Below, one piece after another: positions 46,553-58,500 of a stretch of DNA of 64,000 nucleotides (positions are counted from its first letter, which is position 1; every line of letters begins with the position of its first letter). This stretch comes from Dactylonectria macrodidyma (Eukaryota; Ascomycota; Sordariomycetes; Hypocreales; Nectriaceae), in assembly GCA_020744425.1 (NCBI GenBank), contig JAGMUV010000011.1, forward strand, positions 434,001 through 498,000, given 5' to 3'. Under the pieces are notes generated by a model that did no database searches, was not told where the DNA came from, and saw nothing but the letters and a program-made list of their open reading frames with translations. Both the position numbers and the translations under genes were made by a program.

Positions 46553-48293
46553 TCACGCAGATCTCCGCCGAGAAGGAATCTCCACGCTTATTCTCGACCC
46601 TCGCCGTCCCAGCACTGTCCGTTCCAGCCTCCCAGTTGTGTAACGTCTCGGCGAGCGATCACGCAAGGCAACTCGCTCACATGGTGACACGCTCCTGATG
46701 CGGCATGGAATGTCGTCATCGTCATCGCCGCTTGAGCTGGACATACTGGGGGCTTTGCTCGCCGGCCATAGAACTTTGCGAGGCCGCGAGCGAGCATTTC
46801 TGGGTAGTGAAGGGTCCTTGCTGGATGGCAGGCGAGCCTTAATAGGCTGTGGCCGAGCCTCACTAGGTTGTGGCAGAACCCTGCTGGGCAGTGAACCAGC
46901 CTTGGTAGACCCCGAGCGAGTCTTACTCTGTCTCGCCAACATCCATGCGGGTGGCTCCGTCTCGGGTGTCGCAGGCAACGGCTTATTGACATTCGAGGAC
47001 TGGGCCCGCCGCTACTGGATGCCCTGACCTCGACCTTTCATTTTCTGCGCGAACTGCACGATGGCTTCGGCGGCGCCGTCGGGCGAAGACTCCATTTGTC
47101 CCACCCGATAGGCGAGGCCGTCGATGTAGTCGTCCACTGGATCCGCTGCTGTGGTCGTTGCTGGGGTTGGGGAGAAGGCGGGCTGAGAGATGAGGTCGAT
47201 CATGGGGATTGCCTGGATGTCGTCACGGTCCTCACCACCAACCGTTTCAGTGTCCGAGTCTTGCTCCAAGAGCTCGTCGTCACCAAACTCCAAGTCATCC
47301 TCAGCTTCAAACACCTCCTCGGCTTCAGGCATCTCCATCGCTTGTTGCCGGTTTCTTGGCCTGGGGACCCGAGCGCTGCGGTTTTCGTACTGCTTCAGCT
47401 CTAGGCGAGGCTTCCACACGAGCCGAATCTCAACCCCGGTTGCCTCCTCGAGCCTCCGCACTAAGAAGAGACATGCGTTGCAGTGTTTCCGCGAAAAGTA
47501 AACTTCGAACGTCGGTCGGGCGCCGTGCTCCTAGCAGACGTCCCGAAGGCTTTCAAGGTGGCTCAGGGTAACGTTGTCGAAGTCTTTGGTGATGTTGAAC
47601 ATGCGCAGCAGGACCATGATGCCGTGGACGGCGAGTTTGACTTCAACGTGCGAGCCCTGGAACACTCCGTCAAGAGCGGCAATCCTCCCCCCGCTAGGGT
47701 TGTCAAACGGGCGCTCCATTCTCATTCCGAGCAGTCTCCCAACCGCAATGACACGTCTTGTCCAGACCAGATTGGCCAGCACGCCAGGGCCTGCGTCCAG
47801 CATGTCGCCAGCCCCTCGGGCTCCATGGCCGCTCTGTGCTGCGGTGAGGACTAGGCGTTCTCCAGCGGGCTTGACGAGGGCGAGAAAACCAACCGTCTTT
47901 GCTATAAGCCTGTGTTTTATATGTGATGGAGGAAACAGAGCCTTGGCTCGGGAGTGTGTGAACTTGAAGACCAGATTCGGGCCGATAACTTGAACAGTGA
48001 GGGTTGCGTCCTCGGGATCGACAATGTGGACGAAGTAAAAATAAGGAGATGACGCTTGGTTTGATGATAGAAAAACAGGAAGCGGTTGATTGACTTCTGG
48101 GTCCGACATGGTAATGACGGGGAGTTGGTTGTTCACACGGCTGAGTGTCACGATATATCGATCTAGGAATACTAGATGAAGTCAGCTTCCGAACAACCAC
48201 AGGAGAGGGTAGCAAATACCTTGAAGCGCATACACATCCAAGCGATGAACTTTTGACGAGAGCAAGAGAGCCACTGCGAGATGACACTTACCC
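46553..48293 (-). pseudogene. OTT_1508-like deaminase gene interrupted by two TAG codons
   Basis: Coding sequence enters with an exon 48293-48220 (KCHLAVALLLSSKVHRLDVY), splices across a 48-bp intron and runs in one frame from 48171 to 46553. The frame is broken by TAG at 47533-47531 and TAG at 47014-47012, but there is no frameshift, and protein-like sequence continues past both. Features in order are FYFVHIVDPEDATLTVQV, the first zinc motif HVE (47650-47642, GSHVEVKLA), the first TAG, TFEVYFSRKHCNACLFLV with a CxxC pair (47482-47471), an acidic stretch, the second TAG and a Ser/Pro/Arg-rich tail. HxE plus CxxC and the surrounding blocks match the fungal OTT_1508-like branch of the nucleic-acid deaminase superfamily. 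The first TAG separates the zinc ligands, so an unread-through product would be inactive. Both stops could come from CAG. The first exon and start were not found. Confidence 0.65.
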
Positions 48294-49068
48294 CTAAGTT
48301 AGTCAGTTCTCAGGCATCTGGTCCGCAACACCGCCCTCGAGGCGAGGAGCCCTGCTAGGTTGCTCTCCTCCCGAACATTGGTACTTACACGCTGAATCAC
48401 TCACCACGCTCCACGCAGACCCGAGCCTGAATCACGCGCCCGTTAATTCAGGCTTCGCGCAGAGAACTCAAACGAGTAGAGGAGGGGACCTCATGTTGGG
48501 AGGAAGAAAACGAAGACGACGGGGTCGCAAAATGAAAAGAGGCTTCAGTCGTGGGTCCTGTACAGGATCCGAGAAGGAGGCAGCTGGAGATGCGAATAGA
48601 TGAGCGCAAAGAGAGATGGAGGGAGATCTGAGGTAAGGAGGAAATACGCGAAAGTGAGGTTTCGGGAGAGGCACGAAGAGAAATCCAAGCAAAGGGTGAG
48701 AAGCCATGAGTGCTGCAGCTGTATGCAAGTGAACATGATTAGTCGAGGGGTATAATTAGAGGTTATAATAACGAAGGCTTCCTTCCAATGAGAAGACTGC
48801 AAGACTTAGGCATAGGAGGCTAAGAATCGAACACGAAAGTGTTTTCATGGAATGAAGGCTTGTCAAAGAGTTGTCGAGGTCGGTTTCTAGGTCAAGATAA
48901 GCCCAAGTGGCAAAGGGGCGTTCACATCATAATGGCACGTCGTCAAATTGACAAGTTTGGGCGGGTCCAATTTGAACAAACCGAATGACCCAATGTCGGG
49001 GGAATCTCATTCATACATGACCAAAATCTATGACCGTACGCCCTTAATCCATGCTCCGCGCCAGATTT
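48294..49068. other. Spacer and missing 5' end of the deaminase-like gene
   Basis: The minus strand at about 48294-48420 carries an intron-like sequence (branch GACTAAC, acceptor CTTAG at 48294) and candidate donors GTGAGT and GTAAGT upstream, so a first exon probably lies at 48390-48500. No ATG in a fitting frame was found. The rest shows no gene. Confidence 0.35.
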
Positions 49069-49894
49069 TTACTCGTCATCCTCCTCCTCCTCCTCGGCCT
49101 CAGCGGTGGTCTGGGCAATTCGGTCCAGATCACGCTGGCCAGCCTGGGTGATGCGGCGGCCGCCCTTGTCCTCGTCCTGCTCAAGGACACCGATCTTCTC
49201 GAGAGCCTGCATGACCTTGCGGTCAACGGAGCCGGAGGCGTCAACGTGGTGGGAGGGAGCGTTGCCACGGTTCTTGGCGGTACCGTGGACCTTGCGGAGA
49301 CGGCCGACACCGACGGTCTTGCGGAGGTAGACGTGGCGGGCGATGGAGGCGGCGCGGACGTAGAACCAGTCAATGTTCTGGGGGGGGAGCTCCTTGGCGG
49401 GACCAGTCTTGACGGTGTCAACCCAACCTTGGGAGGGCGTTAGCGAATTGTCATGTCAAAAGCTTGCCTCATTGTCTTCCGCGAGTTGAAAGATTAGAGG
49501 GGGGAACACAGATAAACATACCAGGGATGGGGAGCTTTCCCTGACGCTTCAAGAACGCAGCGTAGGCAATGATGAACTTTTGCGCCTGGCAGCAAGAGAC
49601 CCATTAGCATGATTCCGTCGTCAGAAGTCTTTCGACCCCCTCGCGCCTGCTCCTCAATCTCGTTTGTAACCATCGCCCGCAGAATTGCAGCGGCTGACGC
49701 AGCGGTCTTCGGTCAAGCCCCGACGCGCTGCGACAGCGCCTCCATTTGCGATCGTGGCGGCATCGGAAGATTGCGTTGCGAAGTCGTCGAAGAGGTTGTT
49801 TTGTGCGTGTAGATCGGGATTCGTAGAGTATCCTGCTCGTTGTTTTTTAGGGAGTACCTACATCGACATCGCGCACGGTAACTCCGCCGGCCAT
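49069..49894 (-). CDS. rps19: 40S ribosomal protein S19
   Basis: Three exons, 49894-49862, 49585-49522 and 49427-49069, with introns of 276 and 94 bp, join to 151 residues, the normal length. The first splice, at donor GTAGGT, restores MAGGVTVRDVDAQKF. GWVDTVKTGPAKELPP, DWFYVRAASIARHVYLRKTV and GVGRLRKVHGTAKNRG are the invariant core of eS19, and the C-terminus is acidic (AEAEEEEDDE). It is a structural protein of the small ribosomal subunit, needed for pre-rRNA maturation. Strong codon bias agrees with high expression. A long first intron soon after the start is common in ribosomal protein genes. I looked for a C/D snoRNA in it and found no box pair. Confidence 0.97.
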
Positions 49895-50645
49895 TTTTGC
49901 GGTATTGTTGGGGGGGTGGTGGTGGGAGGGGAGGTGGTGCGTTGGGTGGTTGATTGACGAAGCGTGACGGTTGGAAAAGCCGATTCGTGGTGTTGCGATT
50001 GCCCTCGAATTGGTGAACTTTTTTTCGGGTAGGGCTTGTGGCCCTAGCGGGGAAGCGACAGGTAGAGTGACTAAGCACTGTGTCATGTGCACAGTAATTC
50101 TTTGATTTGACTGTGTGAAGGACTGTAGGCCATGGGTGGGGTATTCCCACCGGGAACGAACGCCTGACATTTCGAGACAAGAATAACTCCTTGTGACCTC
50201 GAAGTCGAAACCTCATTCTGTTGCCCGAACAGAACAGTAAGACAAGTGTCTCTATCGGGTAACCACCTCGACTTCATTCGTGCTACCATACGCGGACTCA
50301 AAATTAACATGATTGAAGAACAAAACTGCTACTAAGTCACACAATGAACTGCCGTGGAATCCGGTTTTCGACCTCTCAGCAAAAACTGATGTATGTCGAG
50401 TTTGGCTCTATAAACGCTCCATTCACGCACCTCGGCTGTGAGCCAGTGGATTTGAACATCTCAGGAGTATATTTGCTGAGTGTTACTGGTGAAAGTATTA
50501 ACAAAAGATGCAGACAAGCGAGGTATCATTGTTCAAGCAGTCTATATGCATTACGAGAAAGAAAAGTCCCAAACCCATCTAACCCTATTCGTCTGAGCCC
50601 AGAAAATGATTCCAAACTGAGTATTTCCATGTATATCTTTCTAAT
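49895..50645. other. RPS19 promoter and 3' flank of the ZIP gene
   Basis: 751 bp with the promoter of the minus-strand RPS19 gene. The leader next to the ATG is purine/pyrimidine-skewed (GGGGGGGTGGTGGTGGGAGG on plus, 49910-49929). No gene seen. Confidence 0.45.
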
Positions 50646-51707
50646 CTAAGCCCACTTGGCCAGGATAGCCATGACAGTGACACCAAACGCCACGCAGGCA
50701 AAGGCGAGGAGCAGGATTTTGAGAGGCGCGCGGCGCATGTACGGGTTGAACATGAACTCGTGAGCGAGAAGTTCAACAAGGCCCGTGTACATGAGGATGC
50801 CGGCGCTTATAGCGTCGAAGATACCGTTGACGAGCTTTTGGGTGTTGGCGTTGTTAGGCTTAGCTCCAATGCCGGCAGCGATACCAATGGGAGTCGACAG
50901 GGCATAGGCGCCAGCGAGGATATAAGGCACCCATTTCCTGTTTTTAGGCCAGGGCGCGACTGCCAGACGAGATCCGAGACCCAGGCCTTCGAACATCTGG
51001 TGGAAGACGAGAACGATCAGGAGGACAACGAGGTCGTCAGTTGTACCAAGAGTGAGACCAATGAAGACACTGTGGAACACAACACCGAACTCAAGGATGA
51101 AGATGGCGAGAAGCTGGCCAGCGAGGCTAGTGGAATCGCCTTCCTTATGCTCACGTTGGTGCGCAAGGTGGGCGTCTCCGCCGGGTGCATAACCGGCTTC
51201 GCTGGGTGGGGCATCCCGCTCAACGTCCGTGGTCTGGGACAACTCCTCGCCATTGGCATGCTTCTCAATCTTCTTAGCGGCAAGAAGGTCCATGGCAGGG
51301 TCCAATTCGACGTCGATATCGCCGTGGCTGTGGCCGTGCTCAGCGCCGTCGTCCATCATTCTGGTGGCCAGCATCTCAACGAAAAACATGACAATGACGG
51401 TCATGAGAGCGATGGCCTCGGCCCAGTCGTATCCTCCCATCCGATCCGCCAAGCATTCGTCAGTCAGATTTTCGATGGCAGGGACCAACAGGTGCATGAA
51501 TGCGGTCGCAATGATGACGCCGGTACCGATGAACTTGCAGATGAAAAAGGTGAACTTGGGGACCGGGATCTTGCTCTGGCGGGCTAGGATGATGGGGGAT
51601 AAGGCACCAAAGAGAGAGGATGCCATGATGATGAAGATGGAGGCGATTCGAAGCCCTTTGTTGCTGAGGTCGACAGCATCGCCGTTGCAGTCTGCTGCGT
51701 CCGCCAT
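50646..51707 (-). CDS. ZIP-family zinc/iron transporter
   Basis: A single exon of 353 residues with eight membrane segments. The His-rich loop between helices 3 and 4 contains HGHSHGD at 124-130. Helix 4 carries HSVFIGLTLG (His212) and helix 5 HQMFEGLGLG (His236, Glu240), the metal-binding signature of the ZRT/IRT family. His72 lies in helix 2 (AFMHLL). Extracellular Cys residues in ADAADCNGD and LTDECLADRM resemble fungal Zrt1/Zrt2 plasma-membrane transporters, which bring zinc into the cytosol. Whether this is the high- or low-affinity type cannot be told. Regulation by zinc status is likely from the family; I did not identify an operator. Confidence 0.95.
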   Translation of the reverse strand: MADAADCNGDAVDLSNKGLRIASIFIIMASSLFGALSPIILARQSKIPVPKFTFFICKFIGTGVIIATAFMHLLVPAIENLTDECLADRMGGYDWAEAIALMTVIVMFFVEMLATRMMDDGAEHGHSHGDIDVELDPAMDLLAAKKIEKHANGEELSQTTDVERDAPPSEAGYAPGGDAHLAHQREHKEGDSTSLAGQLLAIFILEFGVVFHSVFIGLTLGTTDDLVVLLIVLVFHQMFEGLGLGSRLAVAPWPKNRKWVPYILAGAYALSTPIGIAAGIGAKPNNANTQKLVNGIFDAISAGILMYTGLVELLAHEFMFNPYMRRAPLKILLLAFACVAFGVTVMAILAKWA

Positions 51708-54241
51708 GATGTCGTCGGTAGGGTGTTGCTGTTGCTATGCGTTGAATGAATGCTAGTCAAAAGAGTATTCGAAGCTCTCGAGAAATGTCGCCAAGAAACG
51801 ACGTCAGCCTAGTTATAAGTCCAAGGCTAGGATGTCGTGGACGCCAAGGCCGCCTGAAGAGGCCTATTACCCGATGAGGAAGGGGCAGCGCAATTCGAGT
51901 AAGTGATGGGATGCCAAGGAGCTTCGCGCGCGGGTTGTGGTCTGTGTCACTCGGAGACTTTGTCTTGGCTGCAGCTGATGGAGCAGGTTCAAGGCGTGAC
52001 ATGCGACGGGGTTTTATATCGTCGAGCAGGCGCAGATGCTTTGCAAAAAGTGACGAAAGGGTTCGTGAGCGAGGCACACCTTGATGGCGCAAGTCCAAGA
52101 CTATAAGGATTATGGGAAGAGTGCCGCGCAACCGAGTCAAGTGCGGCCGAGGGCGTGGATAGAGTTAAACAGGCGGGTCGAAAAGGATGGATGCTGAAGG
52201 ACCCAAGACGGCAGCACTGTGCCGAGGGATGCGTCGACGTTAGGCGTGGTTATTGCTCCGAAAGGCCAGGGAATACCTAGAGATGGGGGGCGATGATGGA
52301 GGAGCTAAAAGCGGTCCCAAAAGGCAGCGCAGAGCAGGGAATATGGCAGGGTGCAGTTGCGACTGACGAGGAGGGCGAGAAGAACCGTGGGGGTGGGAAT
52401 GGGTTATGAGATGCGTGAATCTGTAACGGTTTCTTCTCAGCCCAGAAAGACTGCACTCTCTCTCGTCCTCATAATCAGCTGGCGCACGGGACGGGACTAC
52501 TTCCACTACGAAGGGACGGGCCTCCACTGTTGAGGGGCTGGACCGTCGCATGAACCTTGTCGATGAGTCTATTCGTACGCGTCTATCTACAAATTATCCA
52601 GGTCCCTCCCTCCTGCCCCTCCAAGCGATTCAAACATGCGCATGACATTATCGAGGCCGAAATCGCATCTCGTTCGTTTGGACTACCTCGACTAGCAGTC
52701 ACAAGTTCGTCATGAGCCCGTACTAGCAAAACACCAATACAAAAAAAATTCTCTCAAGACGTATATGGCGAAAAAAATAGATCGCGGCTGGCTGAAGGGA
52801 GCGAGCGAGTGGGCTGGCTGAGGTCAGGGTGGGTCAGATTAAGGTGAGAACCTTGATGGCCCGCGGGCCGCCAGGGATTCTCAGCGGAGAGGCAGAGCCG
52901 ACCAACACGATGACGGCGTGTCATTCGTGGGCTGTGTGGGAGGGAACTTTTTGTTGCGCTTTCTACTGAGTGTCGAGGTAGGCACACAGTGAGTCTGTTC
53001 TCTTTTTTTTTTGGAATCAACAAGGAGGTGGCGGTAGATAGTCAGGCGTGTGTCTCTGAACTATCCATTTGACTATCTTATATGGCGTGGCTAGCTCTCT
53101 GTTCGCGACGCATCTCTTAAGCCATGTCTTTGCCATGTCTCTGGTGACAATCCTTCACTCAGGCCATCTCTTAATCTCGCACTAGCAACGGATCATCGTC
53201 GTCGTGCGTTTCCAGCCTTGACACTTCACCGGTGTGGGCTGCGATCCCAGTCCATCCATCCGTCGGCAGAGTGGCCTGGCGTGAAGTCTTCCACAGCCTC
53301 CACAAAACTGTGGCGTCCAGAGCCGCCCGTCCCCACCATCAGCCTTCCCGAACCTCTCACAACCGCCAGATTCGGAATCTAGCTCGACTTCCTCCTCCGC
53401 TTATTGGCCAGTCACAGACCCATCTCGAATCACACCAGCCACAGCAGTCCTCTGAGGTCTTGAAGCCATCAAGGTTCTCATAATGCGTCAGGCGGAATGG
53501 ATCACCTCCAGTCAAGCCCTACACGAGTCCACCAGTCCACGCAGCGTCTGCACGCAAACATAAGACACCGGATGACACGGCATCGCAGCTCACTCCACGC
53601 TTGGCAACAATTGTTCCAGTTTGCGGCCCTGGTCAAATCGATTTGCATCCATCACTTGCTTAGGCGTGCAAGCGAGACACCACCAACCTGACAGGATACC
53701 CTCCAATGGGGAGACTAACCATAGCCCATGACGATTCACAGTCAAGGCATAATGCGAGAACATCCATCAAGGCAAAGAATCAAGTGGGCGATAACCTTTC
53801 ATTCCGGTGCTGCGCCAAATCCAGTTCGAATGGGTGTGCTTGATATGCTGTCGGCTCGCACGAGTCTAATCCCTCAAGCCAATATCCTCCAGCACCAGTC
53901 ACATGCTGTTCGTGTTTCTCATGACCCCCCATTCGTTCTCGCTGAAAAGCCACAGCCCTGGGGCTGACCGTTGGGGTGGCCCAATTCGCCGACTACCCCC
54001 ACACCTTGTTGGCATCTCCAGCGCGATACATGGAGGTATTCCCGTCGACGAGTCTCTGACCGTGGTGGACCATCCCACCTCTTGAAGCAGCACACCCAAG
54101 GAGGGACTCAGCCGGAGCCCTTTTTCATGCCCTTGTTGGCCCTGGTCCTGGTGGCTCTATGCAAAAACAGCACTGCGGACCGATTTGGAGAATAGGTCGC
54201 GCACGAGGCAGAAGGCAGAGTCCACCCCATCAGGGGATTGG
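51708..54241. other. 2.5-kb spacer upstream of ZIP gene
   Basis: No gene supported on either strand. It holds the promoter of the ZIP gene on the left and the 3' flank of MDM10 on the right. Confidence 0.45.
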
Positions 54242-55585
54242 TCATGACGAGAATTGTATTTCCAACCCAAGCGTCCTAAACGGTTTGTCCAATTTCCGTA
54301 GGTCAATTCCACTTCCCAAACTGAAGAGGAGTGACTTGACACGCCCCTCCCAGAGCACTCCGATGCGTAAATTCTGGTCCAGTCGTGTCTTGAGAACACC
54401 TGCGTATCTTTCCTCGTCGGGCTTCTCAGGGTCGATCGGTAACAGAGCAGAAGTTGGTGTAATTATCGGCTCAGGGTCATCGAGCCGCCACTCCAATTTC
54501 GCTTGAAAGCTGCGCTCCTTCTTTCCATCGGTCGGCTCTATTATATCCTGCTTTATGAGGTCCTCTTCGACAACGGGCCTCACAAATGGTTTCCGCCAGA
54601 GCTCCATGCCCAGAGCCCAGGCGCTCTCATAGCTAAAGAAATTGAATTCCATCCGCGTGGCCAGGCTGCAGTGTTTTCCCGCCACGACAGCATAGCTGGC
54701 GCTGATGTTGCCCATCAGGGGGTTAAGGGTGAGGGTCGCAGACAGCGGCGTTCCCTTGTGAGAAGGTAGCGTGGCGAACCTGGTTCCCAGACTAATCCCA
54801 CCAGATTTGTTCAGCGTACCATAGTAGAATTCTCCACCCGTGCTGAATCGCCCATAGATCCTCTCCCTGTCGCCATTCCCATTCTCGGTGGGACTCGGCT
54901 GAGGGCGCGTGTCGGCATCGCCGCCGGAATTGTACACACCTCGAATCCCCAAGAGTCCTCCGTCCGAGGATGCCAGCCCCTCAAAAGCGTACTTTCCGAC
55001 GTCATACTGGGCCAGTCCCAATACAGTGCCTCCGTTTCTAAGATGCTGGCCTGATACCGAGCTCAGCTGGAGTTGCAGGGCCGGCGACACTCGTTTGACA
55101 ACCAGCGCTTCGAGCATGGACTGGGGCAAGTATAGCCGGCCATACAGGAGCGACGACTCGGGCTTGTCCTGCGGGGTCTGGAGGGATGGGTCGGTCCTTC
55201 GAGTGAGCTCGGTGAGCGGCCGGTATGAGCGTAGGAGCGCCGGCAGGGGTACGGTCTCTGACTGCGGCGTCAAGAGCACTTGGAGTGGGACCGATGAGAA
55301 GAGGTACGAGATGGAGCCATCGACGATGCCGACGGAACCGAGCTGGTATGATGTTGCAAAGTTGGGACTCGCGAGCGCAGAGAGCGTGAGTCGCAAACCG
55401 CGCGGTGTCGGGAAGTTCAAGAGAGCTATAGGGAGCAATAGTAAGCAAGAAGGGCCAGGCAATTAGGTAAACCAGTCGCAGTTCTCACCATCGGACGTCG
55501 AATTCAGCGCCGCATACGAGTTGTCGCGGTTCCAGCCCGTTGCTTCGTAGAAGGCGCTGTGGACATAGTCCATAAACTCGCGCAT
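54242..55585 (-). CDS. mdm10: MDM10, ERMES/SAM outer-membrane beta-barrel
   Basis: Two exons, 55585-55489 and 55425-54242, with a 63-bp intron, join to 426 residues. The first exon gives [20 protein letters not shown], the conserved MDM10 start, and the splice restores [20 protein letters not shown]. Further family blocks are [44 protein letters not shown] and the final strand LGLEIQFSS, the beta-signal at the C-terminus. MDM10 sits in the mitochondrial outer membrane as part of the ER-mitochondria encounter structure and also helps the SAM complex release Tom40. Loss changes mitochondrial shape. There is no presequence, as expected for a beta-barrel. Confidence 0.95.
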
Positions 55586-58500
55586 TTCAAGGCGCGATAC
55601 ACATGCCTTCGCGAGTGCGACAGGCCGCTACTCTGGAAGGAATTCAGGTCGAGAACTTTTTGTTGACTATGCAAAGAGCTGCAACGGGTTCCAACGATGA
55701 TTTGTTCGCAGTGACGTTGGTGGTCCTGGCCTGGAGCTAAACATCCTGGGGCGGGAAATTATCGGGGAAAATGCCCCGTGGCGCCAGAATGCTACCCTAT
55801 ACCATACACATTCAAGTTAAATCTATTAAAAGTAAGATTGTAAGTTCGGTATTGAAAGATGGAAAGCAATGTGTATTTGGCCAGAGTTGATTTATTTCAT
55901 TCTTCCAGGCTTATTTTAACATATTTAAGAAGCTTCCTCTTGCTGGTGCGTGGTTTCGACCTCATCGCCGGTTACTAGACTGGATTATTGTACTACTCAC
56001 AAGTATGAAATTGTTGACTTGAACGTGAATATTGGGAATATCTTGTCGTTGATCTAGCAGGGAGACCTACAAGAATAGTGTGGTTTATTCGACGGCTATC
56101 ATTTATGATTGTCTTGGATTCTTGACACCATATGACTCCTTGGCAATGGTTCCCCCCCAAGATCAAATAAACCAATGCCTCAATGGATGACTTTAGTCCA
56201 GCGCCGACAAGAAGTCCTGGAAATGATGTTGCGCTATACGCAGGGAGCAGCCTCGCAAACAAGACATTTATTATTCATTTTTGTTAATTACCTATAATTT
56301 CTGTATCAAACTGAGCCACACGACAAGCAGAGTCATCTTGTCCCTGTGCGAAGCGCCTTTGGCTTGACATGTTCATCACGTTTATTACATTACTGGTCTC
56401 AAGAGACAGTCCGACGAAAAAGATTTTCATTTAGGCACGGCTCCGAGGCGCTTGGCATTGTTACACAGTTAGATTTACTTATGAAGGTGTTGGCGGCCTT
56501 CTAATGGTCTGAACTCCAAGCTGAGTATGTCACCAACAGCTCATAACTTACCATGCGGTATTGTTTTCGCTGGCAACAAGACAGCGCTGGGAAGTGGTGG
56601 TTAGGTCTGATATATGCAGATGGTGAGTCTATATATCACCTGATGACGAGAAGAAGGGGCGGCTTTCTCATCTCTCACACAAGGAGTAACTTCAAATCAA
56701 TGGATGCTGGGCTTTTATGACGCTAATAAGGCACAGAACTGTCTTGAGTGTAGAGAGTCTGTTTAATCCATGGTACGTGGGCAAGATTCAAAAAGCCCTA
56801 TGATCTAGATCCCCATCCAGAGATGAGGTCTTGGAAGCGGAGTAATGATAATTCTTGCACTTTTGGTCAGCCGTTGTTGGCTCACATTTACTAAACGCTC
56901 GGTGATTGAGTGGCATACGTAGTCATTCGTCACGGAAAACAAGATGCGGGCTTTTAAGCGCGCTGTGCTGACCGAAATAGATGACTTGAGGAGGAACACC
57001 CCCAGCGCATGCTCAAGTCCTGCCCAGAGACATGAGCAACAGTTCAAATACCACGGCATCTTTTCGATAAAGCATTGTGTCCAATTTTTTTGCTTAGCTG
57101 AGAGCGAAAGCAACCATACGTGGACAACTACGGTACCCTTGTCGGCGTGGGTTCATTCCAGACTCGAGTCTGATGACAAAACAGATGATCAAGGTAATAT
57201 GGCATTCCGGAATCTCGATATTCCGTGGTAGTAAAAATGCGATCTTGCAACAGGAACTTTTGCACAGCATCATACGACAAGAGGTCCGACCGAAACGGTG
57301 TTGCGCATTGTTTAGGTGTCATCTTCTCTACGGAAACACCACCACCGAGAGAGTTCAGGCGCATGCCGTGCTTTTTCGAGGTATTAATGGAACGCACAAA
57401 GTTTTTTGATGCTCTGCCGCCCAGGGATGTTTCTAACATGGGGAGATGAGCCGCAATGCCTCATCGCTTCAATGCAGGCGCGCGGCACGGAAATGAAGAC
57501 AACCCCTAGCTGTCGGAGCCGCACCTGCATTTGAGTAATTGGATCGCCCAACTGACAAGGGAATAGAGAAGTCGTCATTAAGCGTGCTTGTTGATGGCTA
57601 ATCTCTGTTTAATTCGCCATTGAGACGTCCCTGGCCGTGGGGACACAGGGAATATCGAGATGGGAGATATCTCAGCCGAGAAGCGCACCAGACCGCCCCA
57701 TCTCAATGCCATAAAGAGCACAGGTAGCCGTTGTTGCCGTGCCCACAATGATGGAGGAGATTTTCCCCCGGATTCTGGGGAGGGAAGGATCCGTATGCAT
57801 TGGAGTCTTGTGTGCGGAGTCCCCGTGTCAAAGTGTCAAGCAACCCTGCCCGCACAGCCTTTTTGACCATTCGACTCGAGATCCCCTGCTTACGCTGATG
57901 ATCCATGTAATCTAACGATCAGCTGAAGAAGCTTGGCGTTTGGCTTGGAGAAAGCTGACAATGCACAATGCCGTCTAGCTTGGCCAACCGCAACCAGCCC
58001 CAGATGCGGTTCTGGAATGTGATAAATCACAAATGGGGGCTGCACTACGGCATAGCTAGCAAGACAGCTCTCACACTGATTGATGCTGAGGGCGCACGTC
58101 TGAGCCATGGTCGAAAGCACAATGCTGTCTGAGAGCGGGCTCTCGATGAGTCTTGTGTTCTGGGCGAAGCTGTCAAGTCGTAACTTCACTTGTTTGCATA
58201 CTTATGAGGTTTTGGCAATGGAAGTCCGTCGTGCGGATGTCAATTCCCGGTGCCTAGAGACCCGATCCTGCAGGTATCCTGGGACTTGCCTGGCACCGAA
58301 TGCCAAAAAGTTACGAGATGTCTGGGGATTGCCTTGTGTGAAGGCGTGGGAACTCGTTGGGCCAAAATCTGCTATAGAACTCGCCCTAATGCAACGGGTA
58401 TCAAGGGAGGGTTGCATGCGGGTCAGTGGAATGACGGAACCGCATGCGGGGGAGAGAGGGGAGAAGAGAGCTGGGGCAACGGCTGAGTCGGGGTTAGAAG

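Noticed and set aside
47522..47545. An intron removing the first TAG of the deaminase-like gene
   Set aside because: The only GT...AG pair around the stop that keeps the frame is about 9 bases long, too short for splicing.
49586..49861. Possible snoRNA in the long RPS19 intron
   Set aside because: No C box (RTGATGA) with matching D box (CTGA) was found on the sense strand.
50760..51587. 275-codon plus frame opposite the ZIP transporter
   Set aside because: Antisense shadow. The minus-strand ZIP reading is complete with signature motifs.
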